Made by a program: the position numbers and the translations under genes. Shown piece after piece: positions 25,713-34,287 of a DNA stretch of 64,000 bases. Source of the DNA: Lysobacter sp. KIS68-7 (GTDB taxonomy: Bacteria > Pseudomonadota > Gammaproteobacteria > Xanthomonadales > Xanthomonadaceae); NCBI RefSeq assembly GCF_021284745.1, contig NZ_CP089925.1:2975001-3039000 (forward strand). The letters are read 5' to 3'. The notes beneath the pieces were generated by a model, which did no database searches, was not told the origin of the DNA, and saw only the letters and a list, made by a program, of their open reading frames with translations. The stretch's first letter is position 1; every line of letters begins with the position of its first letter.

Positions 25713-25811
25713 GCTCACCTCCGGGGCTCTCGCGCGATCCTGCTGACGGCCATGCCATTGCCTGCACACGCCATGAGTAGACTCGGGACTACTTCCAGCG
25801 CTGGACGTGCA

Positions 25812-26000
25812 ATGACCCACGCGGAACATGAATGGAACGACTTTCTCCGAGTGCTGGGCAACCTGGGCGCGGGGGAACGTGAGGACCTTGCGGGCGACAT
25901 GGACGTGCTCCGGAGCACGACCGTGCCGACCGAACTCGGTCGTCGGGGCATGCTGAAGTGGGTTGCCGATCAGATGCGCAAGGATCATCGCGTCCCCTGA
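25812..26000 (+). CDS. Small hypothetical protein
   Basis: A 62-aa frame: MTHAEHEWNDFLRVLGNLG start, then acidic/amphipathic helices (EREDLAGDMDVLRS, GMLKWVADQMRKD). Composition is protein-like, but the ribosome-binding site is poor. Lies just after palindrome copy 8. Confidence 0.4.
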   Translation: MTHAEHEWNDFLRVLGNLGAGEREDLAGDMDVLRSTTVPTELGRRGMLKWVADQMRKDHRVP

Positions 26001-26226
26001 ATTTCGCACCGATGCGATCTTCTTGCGCACTCTGGGAGTGCTTATGAGGCGAGCGTGAAGTTGACGAGCCGGAGCTTCACGTCGCGAGCCCGGGCCGAAC
26101 GGAGACCCCATCGCCGCCGTTGGCGGAAGCCCCGAGCGGTGGTCCCCTTAACTATCCCCGGACGGGGCAGGGGGGCATCTGGAACTGGTAGGGCCGTCGA
26201 GGCATGATCGCCACCCGGAGGGGATC

Positions 26227-26430
26227 ATGATCGATTTGGGCCAGATCATTTTCGGCATTGGCGACTACCAGGTCTTCGAGGTGCTCAACACTGAGAATGA
26301 CGGCGCCGTCGTGGGCTACATCGTGTTCGACCCAGCGTCATGGACCTCATCTGTCTTTGAATCGCTGCGCGAGGCACTTGAGGTGGCGTATGCAAAGGCA
26401 AGGTCGCCGGAATCTGAGTCGCCCGCGTGA
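26227..26430 (+). CDS. Small hypothetical protein, first of an overlapping pair
   Basis: A 67-aa protein (MIDLGQIIFGIGDYQVFEVL start) with a strong GGAGGGG site before the ATG. The pattern is a small alpha/beta fold. Its TGA overlaps the GTG of the next gene (GTGA), so the two are translationally coupled. Confidence 0.6.
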   Translation: MIDLGQIIFGIGDYQVFEVLNTENDGAVVGYIVFDPASWTSSVFESLREALEVAYAKARSPESESPA

Positions 26431-26681
26431 CCAGCAAGCGCCTTGCTCTGAGCGAAATGGCACGCGCGTACCTTGAAGAGATGCGTGCGCTTGGGATCGA
26501 TGATCGCGGCTACGAAGTTTTTGTCGGTTTATCGCGCGAAGAGTCCAAGCGGTACCACTGGCATCAAGACCAATGGATCCTCGCGCATCTGAGCGGGAAG
26601 CCACGGCCACGCGCCGAGATCGATGAGCACGTCGCGCTGCGTGAAAAGCATGAGATTGCTCGACTGCAGTGTCTCGGCTGA
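26427..26681 (+). CDS. Small hypothetical protein, second of an overlapping pair
   Basis: An 84-aa helical, charged protein: SEMARAYLEEMRALGIDD, FVGLSREESKRYHWHQDQW, then AEIDEHVALREKHE. GTG start at 26427 overlaps the previous stop. Pair organisation recalls toxin-antitoxin modules, but neither protein shows a recognisable toxin or DNA-binding motif, so I do not make that call. Confidence 0.55.
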   Translation: MTSKRLALSEMARAYLEEMRALGIDDRGYEVFVGLSREESKRYHWHQDQWILAHLSGKPRPRAEIDEHVALREKHEIARLQCLG

Positions 26682-26763
26682 AGTGTTCAGGCCTGACTCG
26701 GGCTAGGCCGCTCAGCGGCTCCGCGATAACTCTACTGGGCCACTCCGCACGGCTGGAGCGAAT

Positions 26764-26787
26764 GTCCGCTTTGGGTCGAAAGCGGTC
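26764..26787. repeat. REP-like palindrome, copy 9
   Basis: GTCCGCTT-TGGGTCGA-AAGCGGTC, one stem mismatch. Confidence 0.8.
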
Positions 26788-26879
26788 ACTCAGAAGCGGA
26801 ACCCGCCTTTGGGGAGTGCGTGTCGCTTTGCGCGACGCGCACCCTGCGGTGCGCGCAGGTCTCCCTCGGCACTGATAGC

Positions 26880-27728
26880 TCAGGGTGGCGTGAAGTTGAT
26901 CAACGCTGGCTTGTTGGGATCGTTTGGGTCGCAGGCAAAGTTGAAGTGCTGCGCGAACTGCGGAGCAAACTGCGCCATGCAGGCGTTGATCTCAGCCTGG
27001 GTCAGGGGGACGAGGCTGCGCTGGACGACGGGCCCTTCTTCGGTGCAGAAGTTCACGACTTCCCCAACACCGTAGCCGCCGAGGTAGCCGGTGGTGACGG
27101 AGTCCGGGGGCAGCGGAGAGTTGCTCTCGAAGTGCCAATCGATCGAGGGCCTTCCTTGCTGGAGGCCGCAGGCGAAGTGATCGACGAAGCTCGGCGTCGC
27201 CGCCAGCACGTGGTTGCCCATGGATACGCAGACACTGGGGCACAGACAGACGCCGGGAATGTTCACCGGCGCGGAGAGGGCGCTGAAGGGAGAGCCTTGC
27301 GACACGCCCTTTTCCGCACTGAGGGCCTTGACCCGGATCTGCACGGTATTCGCGTGATAGGTCGCGGGCACGCTGCATGGCGTATCGCCCGACGTACACA
27401 CCGCGACATCCAGCGCTGCAGGCGCGATGTCGGTGACTGGGCTGCGCGGTGCAATGGAGAATTTGAAGGTTTGCGCCAGGTCCGGGCTGCCGTTGCAGTC
27501 GGGGTCGTACGTGGCGATGGCTTCGACCGAGTACTTGTCGGGCCCTGGGATCAAGTTGTCGACGGACCACGCGCAGACCACCGGTTGTGAAGGCTCAACG
27601 GTACAGACCGGGGTACCGGGGGGCACCGTGTATGCCGGGTTCTTTTTCGCGGGCATGGCATCTGCGGGCAAGAGCAACAATGCGGCGCACAGTGGAAGTA
27701 GCGCGGAGCGCGCGGGAGCGACAGTCAT
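26880..27728 (-). CDS. Exported cysteine-rich hypothetical protein
   Basis: A 282-aa protein with signal peptide (residues 1-24, ending ADA) and then a fibronectin-III-like beta region (TPVCTVEPSQPVVCAWSVDN, DKYSVEAIATYDPDCNG). About ten cysteines are spaced for disulfides, and the C-terminus is GVGEVVNFCTEEGPVVQRS to DPNDPNKPALINFTPP. Probably extracellular. GGAGG lies 7 bases before ATG 27728. Normal high GC, like the SdrD-like protein at 22073. Function unknown. Confidence 0.7.
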   Translation of the reverse strand: MTVAPARSALLPLCAALLLLPADAMPAKKNPAYTVPPGTPVCTVEPSQPVVCAWSVDNLIPGPDKYSVEAIATYDPDCNGSPDLAQTFKFSIAPRSPVTDIAPAALDVAVCTSGDTPCSVPATYHANTVQIRVKALSAEKGVSQGSPFSALSAPVNIPGVCLCPSVCVSMGNHVLAATPSFVDHFACGLQQGRPSIDWHFESNSPLPPDSVTTGYLGGYGVGEVVNFCTEEGPVVQRSLVPLTQAEINACMAQFAPQFAQHFNFACDPNDPNKPALINFTPP

Positions 27729-27903
27729 GGGGGCACCTCCATGGACGAGCCAGGAATGCAGAGCGGTGGCGTCGATCACGTCGCTCAATGCAAGTGCTGC
27801 CAACGCACCGGGTGATGGATTGCGGCCAGACGTCGACTGACGAGCAGCGTTGGTCTACGTCACTTGGGTGAAGCGCGGGCGCGGAGCCCCGTCAAATAAA
27901 AAT

Positions 27904-27927
27904 GTCGGCTATCGGCCAAAAGCGGCC
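27904..27927. repeat. REP-like palindrome, copy 10
   Basis: GTCGGCTA-TCGGCCAA-AAGCGGCC, two stem mismatches. Confidence 0.65.
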
Positions 27928-27971
27928 CCTCGCCAAATCTTGATTTAGCGCGGACGCTGCGGCGTTTGCGA

Positions 27972-27990
27972 AATCCCCCGACGGGGGATT
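27972..27990. terminator. Hairpin, possible terminator
   Basis: AATCCCCC-GAC-GGGGGATT perfect stem. Followed on the plus strand by GGTTTCTTC, a weak T-rich tail. Could end transcription between the exported Cys-rich gene and orphan family member 3. Confidence 0.45.
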
Positions 27991-28090
27991 GGTTTCTTCA
28001 CGGAGCTTTAAGGGCCGCGTTCTTATTTTCCCGCGCGCTAGGCATCCGCCTGCATTTGCGCCCCTTAGGAACTGGCGTAGGACCGCAACC

Positions 28091-28351
28091 ATGAAGCTCA
28101 ACGTATTTGCTTGTTACGGCAGATATCTGTTGTCCGCCGATTGCATGTTCGCCCCTCGTGAAGCCACCGAGGTCTATCGACCAGCGGCCGCGATACTCGG
28201 CCTAGTCGTGTCCGACGAACTACCTCCCCCACTATGCGAACGTGTCGCCCGCGACATTGAGCGACAGCAGTTTGCCTTCGTCCATGCCGACGAAGCGCGG
28301 CAAGTTCGACTCCCGATACTCGCCATGCAACACCCGCCGACCGCCCCATGA
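28091..28351 (+). CDS. Small orphan protein of the YRxGDGxYLL family, member 3
   Basis: An 86-aa protein: MKLNVFACYGRYLLSADCM start, LGLVVSDELPPPLCERVARD centre, then RQQFAFVHADEARQV and the tail LPILAMQHPPTAP. It shares family features with members at 20053, 25295 and 30228. Its tail and the 9 bases after the stop are repeated at 25188-25259. A REP-like palindrome follows 28 bases after the stop. No known function. Confidence 0.62.
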   Translation: MKLNVFACYGRYLLSADCMFAPREATEVYRPAAAILGLVVSDELPPPLCERVARDIERQQFAFVHADEARQVRLPILAMQHPPTAP

Positions 28352-28379
28352 TTTGCGTTGCTTGGCGAAGCCACCGGAA

Positions 28380-28403
28380 GTCCGCTTTCGGCCAGAAGCG
28401 GAC
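28380..28403. repeat. REP-like palindrome, copy 11
   Basis: GTCCGCTT-TCGGCCAG-AAGCGGAC, perfect 8-bp stem, identical to copy 1. Confidence 0.85.
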
Positions 28404-28455
28404 ACTCCTCGCCTGGCTAGCCCAGACTTGCAGGTACGTCGCCGGAGCTAGGCGA

Positions 28456-28620
28456 CTATCTACATAACGAACCGATTTTTCGGTCGCCGGGGTCGGTATC
28501 GCGCGATACAAGGAATTCCGAGGATTCCTTCAAGAGTCGCTTCGTTTGCTCGATTAGGCGCCTGCTCTCGTTGATTGCATTAGAGAGACGGTCGTTGTCG
28601 GTGGGCAGTTCGGGGTGCAT
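28456..28620 (-). CDS. Small coiled-coil protein
   Basis: A 54-aa protein starting MHPELPTDNDRLSNAINESR. Residues about 8-38 form one amphipathic, coiled-coil-prone helix (SRRLIEQTKRLLKESSEFL), and the tail is basic. Too short to assign. The upstream in-frame ATG adds 12 residues without a better ribosome-binding site. Confidence 0.45.
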   Translation of the reverse strand: MHPELPTDNDRLSNAINESRRLIEQTKRLLKESSEFLVSRDTDPGDRKIGSLCR

Positions 28621-28855
28621 GGCAGCATCCGCAAAAGGAACTGCACGAAGGCCCAAGATCAGCGACGGCCTTCTAGTCGTCGCTGTGCCACTTGTTTATA
28701 CGCCCGGCAGTGTGAACCCGAGACTCAAACCCTGAGGCGCACCAATCGGCGTGCCTTGCAGGCTGGCGCACGCGCCCGGTCGAAGGGCGCACTCTTCCGC
28801 ACGAAAAAACGGAGCTCTCGCTCCGTCTCTTCTTTTGCCGCGTGCCTGGCCGCGA

Positions 28856-29038
28856 TCAACGACGGGAAGACCCCGCCACGTCGCTCTTGGCCGGAGCGGA
28901 CTTTTCAGAGTTCATTTTTTTGTCGCTTCCCGTCGCGGACGGCTTGGCGTCCTTGCGCGGTTGCGCGACTTTCGACCCGGTCTGAGCAGACTGGCCGGGC
29001 TGAACGGACTGGCTTTCGTTGCTATTGGTGTTTTTCAT
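28856..29038 (-). CDS. Small disordered Lys/Ser-rich protein
   Basis: A 60-aa highly hydrophilic protein (MKNTNSNESQSVQPGQSAQT start; Lys, Ser, Gln and Pro make up most residues) with no hydrophobic core. It resembles small stress-associated or glycine/lysine-rich proteins but fits no family I can name. AAGG lies upstream of the ATG. Confidence 0.5.
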   Translation of the reverse strand: MKNTNSNESQSVQPGQSAQTGSKVAQPRKDAKPSATGSDKKMNSEKSAPAKSDVAGSSRR

Positions 29039-29206
29039 GGCAATTACCTTGCGAAATGGCCGAAGCCGGGGGGAGCCAGCGAGAAGCTGGCTTCGGAGGC
29101 TCAAAGGCGAGATCGCAATTCGGTGAGTGCCGTCGGTGCTGGCGTCCGTGCCATCCGGTGCTCAATGACAATATGGAGTGTGACGTGACAAGGGTGCGAC
29201 GGGCTT

Positions 29207-29431
29207 TTACGGCACCCAATGGCTAGCCTGCTTTTGGACGAAATCGATAGCCGCGTGACGCCCCTCTAGTGTGCCTGGGAAGGCTTCGTCCCACTGCTCA
29301 TTTTTCGCTCTTGGGCCCGTAACTCGATACCCTAAAGTGCGCCACGTGCCTTCCGGGGTTTGTTCCTCTTCCCGATTAACGAGCATCGTTCCGAGCGAGT
29401 AGACCTGCATTGTTGTTGTCGGGACAGCCAT
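29207..29431 (-). CDS. Small hypothetical protein
   Basis: A 74-aa protein: MAVPTTTMQVYSLGTMLVN start, TWRTLGYRVTG strand and final helix HAAIDFVQKQASHW. An excellent ribosome-binding site (GGAGG, 4 bases before ATG 29431) supports it. No family recognised. Confidence 0.62.
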   Translation of the reverse strand: MAVPTTTMQVYSLGTMLVNREEEQTPEGTWRTLGYRVTGPRAKNEQWDEAFPGTLEGRHAAIDFVQKQASHWVP

Positions 29432-29618
29432 GGTTCCTCCGGCATGCCTACGTTAGACATCTCGTTCTCTCGGAGCGCGCAAACACTCGCTTCGCGCGCG
29501 GCGCAGACAGCGTGGCATAGTCGGGATAATGCCCGCGGGAAGGGCGCTGTCATCCACCAGCTCACGCAAGGGTCATCACCTTAGGAGCAGCTTGTTTGGT
29601 GCACCAGAGGGCCGCCCC

Positions 29619-29858
29619 ATGATGACCAGTGACGTTGATAAACCGCATTCCTCTCAAGGCTCGCTGGCTTCGCTTGGCCCGCAACAGCTATTGGACGCAG
29701 AAATGCGCGGCCTTGCCGTAACCGAGGAGCGCCACTCGAGATATCGGTACGGCGAGTTCGTGTATGACAACCTCGAGTCTGCAATGGCATATGCCAGGTT
29801 GGAGCGCGACCGAAGCGAGCGCCGCCTCGGCTTGGCGGTAAGTACGGGTCACAGCTAG
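29619..29858 (+). CDS. Small hypothetical protein
   Basis: A 79-aa hydrophilic protein, mostly helical and rich in Arg and Glu: EMRGLAVTEERHSRYRYGE and YDNLESAMAYARLERDRSE. GAGG lies 8 bases before tandem ATG codons. It is divergent from the gene at 29207-29431. Function unknown. Confidence 0.55.
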   Translation: MMTSDVDKPHSSQGSLASLGPQQLLDAEMRGLAVTEERHSRYRYGEFVYDNLESAMAYARLERDRSERRLGLAVSTGHS

Positions 29859-29973
29859 ATCACAGGCGTCGGTTCATGGTGTTACACATCAACCGCGCCG
29901 TTCGCGTTTCGACATCCTGCCGACCTGCGAATTGCTCGCGCTCACGCGAACCGGTTTTAGGAGGGAAGGCGAA

Positions 29974-30231
29974 ATGTCATCCACTTTTTCAACTGTGAAA
30001 TGGCGCCCCTGGCGTTTATCCACGCTGCGTGGGCTGGTTGCAGCGTTATCCCCTCGCATTCGCGTCGCTCAGGTGCCTGCGCCGCACGGTCCAGACCAAG
30101 CGGACGATCGAGGGTTGTCGGCTGCCGAGAATGAGGGCTGGCCGCTAACGACGACGCGCCAGAAATACTTTCGTGCCGCCCGCCTGCGGCGATTGGGAAA
30201 TGATTGGTCAAATGCGTCGAACGCGCCGTGA
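29974..30231 (+). CDS. Possible small basic protein
   Basis: An 85-aa frame behind a strong AGGAGGG about 10 bases upstream of ATG 29974 (MSSTFSTVKWRPWRLSTLRG start). Arg/Pro-rich with no fold I recognise. Its end overlaps the GTG start proposed for orphan family member 4, so they could be coupled. Confidence 0.4.
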   Translation: MSSTFSTVKWRPWRLSTLRGLVAALSPRIRVAQVPAPHGPDQADDRGLSAAENEGWPLTTTRQKYFRAARLRRLGNDWSNASNAP

Positions 30232-30590
30232 CGCGCAATGAGTTGAACGCGTATCGGTGCCGCGACGGGAACTATTTACTTGCTCCGGCCAGTATTGGAC
30301 AGGGAGGCAACGAGCGCGATGGCTTGCTCTCGTACATTGGATCGGTTAGCACCGAGCAATTTGGAGACGAGCTCGGGGCTTTAATCCTCCAGGTCATCGG
30401 GGAGCATGATTTCGCCCGAATCACGCCGGACCTTTTTTATTCAAGCGCAGTTTCGCGGCGCGAGGTCGGGCGCATTGGATTCGACGGTAGAGCATCCAAG
30501 GCTTTTTCTCTCGCCCGGTCTTCCAGATTCGCTCGCACTTTGATAGCGCATGCCGGACTAGAGCCGGTTTCGCAACGAGGCGCTGGATGA
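30228..30590 (+). CDS. Small orphan protein of the YRxGDGxYLL family, member 4
   Basis: Up to 120 aa. The conserved part begins LNAYRCRDGNYLLAPASIG, with YIGSVSTEQFGDELGALILQ in the middle and HDFARITPDLFY at the end of the family region; a 45-residue Arg-rich extension follows. Start is uncertain between GTG 30228 and TTG 30243 (family length would favour the latter). Closest to member 1 (20053-20373). REP-like copy 12, the most perfect in the window, follows 126 bases later. Confidence 0.58.
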   Translation: MTRNELNAYRCRDGNYLLAPASIGQGGNERDGLLSYIGSVSTEQFGDELGALILQVIGEHDFARITPDLFYSSAVSRREVGRIGFDGRASKAFSLARSSRFARTLIAHAGLEPVSQRGAG

Positions 30591-30710
30591 CTGCTTTGGA
30601 TCCGAAGCGACCACTGCGTGCGGCGGCTCAGCCGAACCCCTGCGAGCGTCCGCCAACTGTGGACTCACTGGTCCGGTAAGACCCAATCGAAAGCGAGCAA
30701 GCGCCATTAG

Positions 30711-30746
30711 CCGAATGTCCGCTTTGGGTCGAAAGCGGACATTCGG
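30711..30746. repeat. REP-like palindrome, copy 12 (perfect 15-bp stem)
   Basis: CCGAATGTCCGCTTT-GGGTCG-AAAGCGGACATTCGG. The stem is uninterrupted for 15 bp, longer than in any other copy. Lies between orphan member 4 and the end of the LysR gene. Confidence 0.9.
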
Positions 30747-30810
30747 CAGGCCCAGGCGGTGAGTCAGGATTGGCGGGCGACGACTGAACCAGATCCCTGA
30801 CTAGCCGCAG

Positions 30811-31818
30811 TCAAGCCATAGTCCGTTTAGGACGACGGCGAGTTGCGCCGGACGAGGAGCGACGCCTGACACTCGGCCCTTTGTCAACGCCTCTGAGCCT
30901 GCGAGCAGATTCACTATCATCAAGACCAAATCTATCCTCGTTCTCGAACCTCTCTATTGCGAATTGCATGAAGTGACGCACGGCTGCGGGAACGTGACGA
31001 CGAGTTGGCAGCACAACATAGAAGCCGCCGGCGTGAAGGCGATACTCGGGTAATACTCGAATCAATTCGCCCCGGCTCAGGGCCCCCCGCACGAGGCCTG
31101 AAGGAAGCAAGGCGATTCCGATCCCGGCAACGCAGGCACGCAACTGCGCTAGTGAACTGTCAGCCTTGAAACACGCGCGCACGGTCACCTCATGCGTCCC
31201 AGAGGGTCCCTGCATTCGCCAGGTTGATCGAACCTGCTTGCCTGAACCTACGATGCAGGGCATCTCCTTCAAATCGGAGATCGCTTTTGGCGAAACGTCG
31301 TTCAGAAGTTCGGGGCTGGCAACAAGAACAGCGCATGCATCGCTGATTTTACGGATCACGTAGCTCGAATCGGGTAGTACGCCTGCCCTGAAAGCGATAT
31401 CGACCCCCTGAGCAATCAGGTCGACTGCAGCGTCACCCAGAACAAAATCAAACTGTATCTTGGGATTCGCCCTCATAAACTCGCGAATCCAAGTAATTGG
31501 GAACAGATCGAAGAAGTCTACGGGGGCTGCAATCCTGATAAGCCCCGAGATTGCATTTTCCTCCCCGAGAACGGCTTGGCCGGCATGCTCAAGTGTTTCG
31601 ATGGGATCAGCCACTTCCTCGTAGAAGGCTCGACCTGCTGTGGTGAGCGTGAGCTTGCGAGTAGAGCGTTGAAATAGCCGTGTTCCGAGAGCGTCTTCCA
31701 ATGAGGCGATGCGCCTGCTGATGGTGTTGGGCGGAATGTCAAAGCCGCGACTGACTTCCGCAAAACTCCCACCTCGGACGACGTGCACGAACAGTGCGAT
31801 CTGACTGATATCCAACAT
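30811..31818 (-). CDS. LysR-family transcriptional regulator
   Basis: A 335-aa LTTR. N-terminal wHTH (residues 1-60: DISQIALFVHVVRGGSFAEV, then NTISRRIASLEDALGTRLFQ) and a periplasmic-binding-protein-like effector domain (residues about 90-290). It has an unusual Arg-rich, low-complexity C-terminal tail of about 30 residues. I chose ATG 31818 (MLDISQ) because the helix-turn-helix of this subfamily starts there; the longer ATG 31887 version is possible. It is divergent from gstA and probably controls it. Confidence 0.87.
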   Translation of the reverse strand: MLDISQIALFVHVVRGGSFAEVSRGFDIPPNTISRRIASLEDALGTRLFQRSTRKLTLTTAGRAFYEEVADPIETLEHAGQAVLGEENAISGLIRIAAPVDFFDLFPITWIREFMRANPKIQFDFVLGDAAVDLIAQGVDIAFRAGVLPDSSYVIRKISDACAVLVASPELLNDVSPKAISDLKEMPCIVGSGKQVRSTWRMQGPSGTHEVTVRACFKADSSLAQLRACVAGIGIALLPSGLVRGALSRGELIRVLPEYRLHAGGFYVVLPTRRHVPAAVRHFMQFAIERFENEDRFGLDDSESARRLRGVDKGPSVRRRSSSGATRRRPKRTMA

Positions 31819-31963
31819 CGGGGTTGGCTTCGTGGAGAGACGAGACCACCAGATTACATCCATTTGTGGATGAATGAAGTCCGGCAAATCTGTCTAGTAG
31901 AGCAATCGGCTTCCAGCCAAAGTGGCTCAGCAAGCCCGCACCCACTCACAAGGAAGCCAGAAC

Positions 31964-32575
31964 ATGAAGCTCTTCTACGCCCCCGCCGCCTGCTCCCTGT
32001 CGCCTCATATCGCCCTGCGGGAGGCGGGCGCCAAATTCACTCTTGAAAAAGTCGATCTGCAAACCAAGAAGACGGAAGCCGATTCTGATTTTCTCGGCGT
32101 CAATCCGAAGGGGTACGTGCCAGCCCTTCAACTCGACGGCGGCGAAGTGCTGACCGAGGGAACCATGATCGTGCAGTACATCGCCGATCTGTTCCCCAAG
32201 TCCCAGCTTGTTCCGGCGGCTGGAACTCCAGGACATTACAAACTCCTGGAATGGCTCGGGTTCATTTCCTGTGAGCTGCAGAGGAACTTGAGCCCTATGT
32301 TCAATCCGGCATTAACCCCGGAATTGAAGGAATCACTGATGGCTGTGGTGGCTAAGCGGCTCGATTGGCTGGCCGCGCAATTGGAGGGGAAGACCTATCT
32401 GGTTGGCGACAGGTTCACTGTCGCAGACGGCTATCTCTTCACGATCCTCAATTGGAGCAATTTCGTCGGCCTGGGTCTGTCGCCCTGGAAGACGATCCAA
32501 GAATACATGGCACGAATCGGTTCCCGTCCGAGCGTGGTCGCGGCTCTCAAGGCAGAGGGCCTCACTCCGGCCTGA
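31964..32575 (+). CDS. gstA: Glutathione S-transferase
   Basis: A 203-aa beta-class GST. Thioredoxin-like domain (residues 1-80) with the catalytic Cys10 in APAACSLSPHI and substrate-binding GEVLTEG, and all-helical domain (residues about 88-203) with FTVADGYLF, the N-capping box. It conjugates glutathione to electrophiles. It sits opposite the LysR gene, the usual arrangement of an LTTR with its target. Confidence 0.93.
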   Translation: MKLFYAPAACSLSPHIALREAGAKFTLEKVDLQTKKTEADSDFLGVNPKGYVPALQLDGGEVLTEGTMIVQYIADLFPKSQLVPAAGTPGHYKLLEWLGFISCELQRNLSPMFNPALTPELKESLMAVVAKRLDWLAAQLEGKTYLVGDRFTVADGYLFTILNWSNFVGLGLSPWKTIQEYMARIGSRPSVVAALKAEGLTPA

Positions 32576-32689
32576 TGCCCCAATCACGATCACCACTGAG
32601 TGACGACGAGCCCCTTGCTCGTCGTCACTCAACGCCGAGCCTGATGCAGCGAAAGGGCCTTTGGAGCGATCCGGGATTTCCAGGTCAGG

Positions 32690-33349
32690 TCAGTGCTTTG
32701 TAAGCGCGTGAGTGACGGCGGCTTCGATTTGCTGCGCAAATACCTCGTCGTCCCCCTCATCTACGATGCCAAGAATCGCGCGTTGATACGCGTCGCCCAG
32801 CGCCAATGCGACGACCTCAGCGGCAACTTGGCCCAACTGATTGGCAGGTACACCCCCAGCTTCAAGCAGTCGGGCTATCCGCCGCCGAATAATGCACATG
32901 CCGGACCTCTCAAAAGCGCGGGAGAGATCAGGAAAACGCCAGCCTTCAGCAACGATCAGGCGATAGAGGGCTAACGCATCCGGCTTAATCAGCTCTGAGG
33001 TGAAGGCGCCCAACTCATCCATGAGCCTGCCCGCACTGGATCGATCAGGACCTGCTGTGGGCGCGTTCTCGATGCTCTCGCGCATTTGCTCACACATGGT
33101 GGTGACCAGCCCTACAAAGAGGGCTTCCTTGCTCGGAAAGTGCCGATAGAGCGTCATCTTGGAAATCTTTCCTTCGGCCGCCACCCGGTCGAGTGTTGTT
33201 CCCCCCAAGCCATCACGTAGCAGGACGGGACGCGCGGCAAGCAGGATCGAGGCGCGCTTGTCGGCCATACGCAGCCTGCGAGGGTCATCCGCACGCCATT
33301 TCCTGGAGTCAGAGTCTGCGGATGCAGGAGGTACATTTTCGTCTTGCAT
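32690..33349 (-). CDS. TetR-family transcriptional regulator
   Basis: A 219-aa regulator. N-terminal TetR helix-turn-helix at residues about 30-78 ([37 protein letters not shown]); the C-terminal domain resembles the AefR group. Divergent from the DoxX gene with a 54-base gap that carries a candidate operator. Confidence 0.88.
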   Translation of the reverse strand: MQDENVPPASADSDSRKWRADDPRRLRMADKRASILLAARPVLLRDGLGGTTLDRVAAEGKISKMTLYRHFPSKEALFVGLVTTMCEQMRESIENAPTAGPDRSSAGRLMDELGAFTSELIKPDALALYRLIVAEGWRFPDLSRAFERSGMCIIRRRIARLLEAGGVPANQLGQVAAEVVALALGDAYQRAILGIVDEGDDEVFAQQIEAAVTHALTKH

Positions 33350-33360
33350 GATACGTCTCT

Positions 33361-33384
33361 ATACGGTACGATGCCGTCTCGTAT
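33361..33384. promoter_or_regulatory. Candidate TetR operator between the TetR and DoxX genes
   Basis: Imperfect 24-bp palindrome: ATACG (33361-33365) mirrored by CGTAT (33380-33384), with 8 of 12 positions paired. It lies 12 bases from the TetR start codon and 20 before the DoxX start. Typical position for autoregulation plus control of the divergent gene. Confidence 0.5.
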
Positions 33385-33403
33385 GATTGTAGGCGAGTTG
33401 ACG

Positions 33404-33766
33404 ATGCTCAACAACCTTGAAATTACCCACGTATTGGCCGTGATTGTGAACGGCGCGACGGCGCTGGCATTTGCGGCCGCGGGGCTCGCCAACTTCTTCA
33501 ACGTTGGCAACGCGGAAGCGAGCTTTCAACGCTGGGGCTACCCCATGGGTTGGCGCTTCTTGACTGCGGGTCTGGAGTTTGCAGGTGCGGCTTTCCTGCT
33601 ATTCCCATCCACGCAGTTCATTGCACTTGGTGGACTAGCGCTGGTGATACTTGCCGCACTCGTGACGCTGCTGAGAGGGCGCGAGCATTTCTCACACGTT
33701 GTACCGGCGGTCGCCTTTATGGGAATGATCCTGGCAGACGCCGCCCTTCAGCTCACTGGAGCCTAA
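33404..33766 (+). CDS. DoxX-like membrane protein
   Basis: A 120-aa integral membrane protein with four helices, typical of the DoxX/DoxX-like family ([39 protein letters not shown]). Start ATG 33404 has AGGCGAG upstream. Likely repressed by the divergent TetR. DoxX relatives are linked to thiol/redox homeostasis; role here unknown. Confidence 0.8.
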   Translation: MLNNLEITHVLAVIVNGATALAFAAAGLANFFNVGNAEASFQRWGYPMGWRFLTAGLEFAGAAFLLFPSTQFIALGGLALVILAALVTLLRGREHFSHVVPAVAFMGMILADAALQLTGA

Positions 33767-33858
33767 GTCATCTCAATCGCCGACGAGATCAAGAGCTTGA
33801 TGCGTCCGATATCGCGGGGTCGAAACGGCAATCCGTACGCCATCCAACCAACCAACGT

Positions 33859-34287
33859 ATGAGGAAGCAGGAAGTGAATACTGGATCAACCCCAGATAGT
33901 TCCACCTTGAAAAGAAATTCGCTGTTGTTCTGGTTTGCTCTCTTGACGCCAGTCGCAATCATTCCACTCGGCATCAATTTTCTACTAAACCCGGTTGGAG
34001 CCTCGGCTGCCTTTGGCATTCCGATCACCGATCCTGCCGCTTTTCCATTCTTGTGGACAAAGGGAATTCGCGACATTTTCTCAGGCCTTGTAATGCTGCC
34101 GTTCTTCTACCGCGGCGACCGGCGCTCACTCGCGGTGATGTACGCGGCCGCGACGATGATCCCGATTGGTGACGGGCTCGTTATTCTGAATCGCCTTGGC
34201 TTTGCGCCTCCAATTTATATGCATTGGGGAACAGCGCTTTACATGGCGATTGTGACCATTTGCCTCTTTAGGAAGAAAAGCCTCTGA
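33859..34287 (+). CDS. DUF4267 family membrane protein
   Basis: A 142-aa protein with four membrane helices. Landmarks: NPVGASAAFGIP, WTKGIRDIFSG (the DUF4267 signature) and YMHWGTALYMA. Alternative start GTG 33874 has a better AGGAAGCAGGAA leader. It follows the DoxX gene by 92 bases and may be in the same TetR-controlled unit. Confidence 0.8.
   Translation: MRKQEVNTGSTPDSSTLKRNSLLFWFALLTPVAIIPLGINFLLNPVGASAAFGIPITDPAAFPFLWTKGIRDIFSGLVMLPFFYRGDRRSLAVMYAAATMIPIGDGLVILNRLGFAPPIYMHWGTALYMAIVTICLFRKKSL

Larger units (their letters stand above)
27729..28090. other. Gene-free stretch with REP-like copy 10 and a hairpin
   Basis: No gene seen. Contains palindrome copy 10 (27904-27927) and a strong hairpin AATCCCC/GGGGATT (27972-27990). 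Confidence 0.55.

Noticed and set aside
26227-26681. Toxin-antitoxin pair
   Set aside because: Size and overlap fit, but neither protein shows RelE, HipA, PIN, AbrB, RHH or other known motifs, and there is no operator palindrome before the first gene.
18288-30746. Integron cassette array (small genes separated by palindromes)
   Set aside because: No integrase gene, no paired GTTRRRY/RYYYAAC core sites, and genes run in both directions. REP-type repeats explain the palindromes better.
18288-30746. CRISPR array
   Set aside because: Repeats are irregularly spaced by hundreds to thousands of bases, differ in sequence and orientation, and no cas genes are present.
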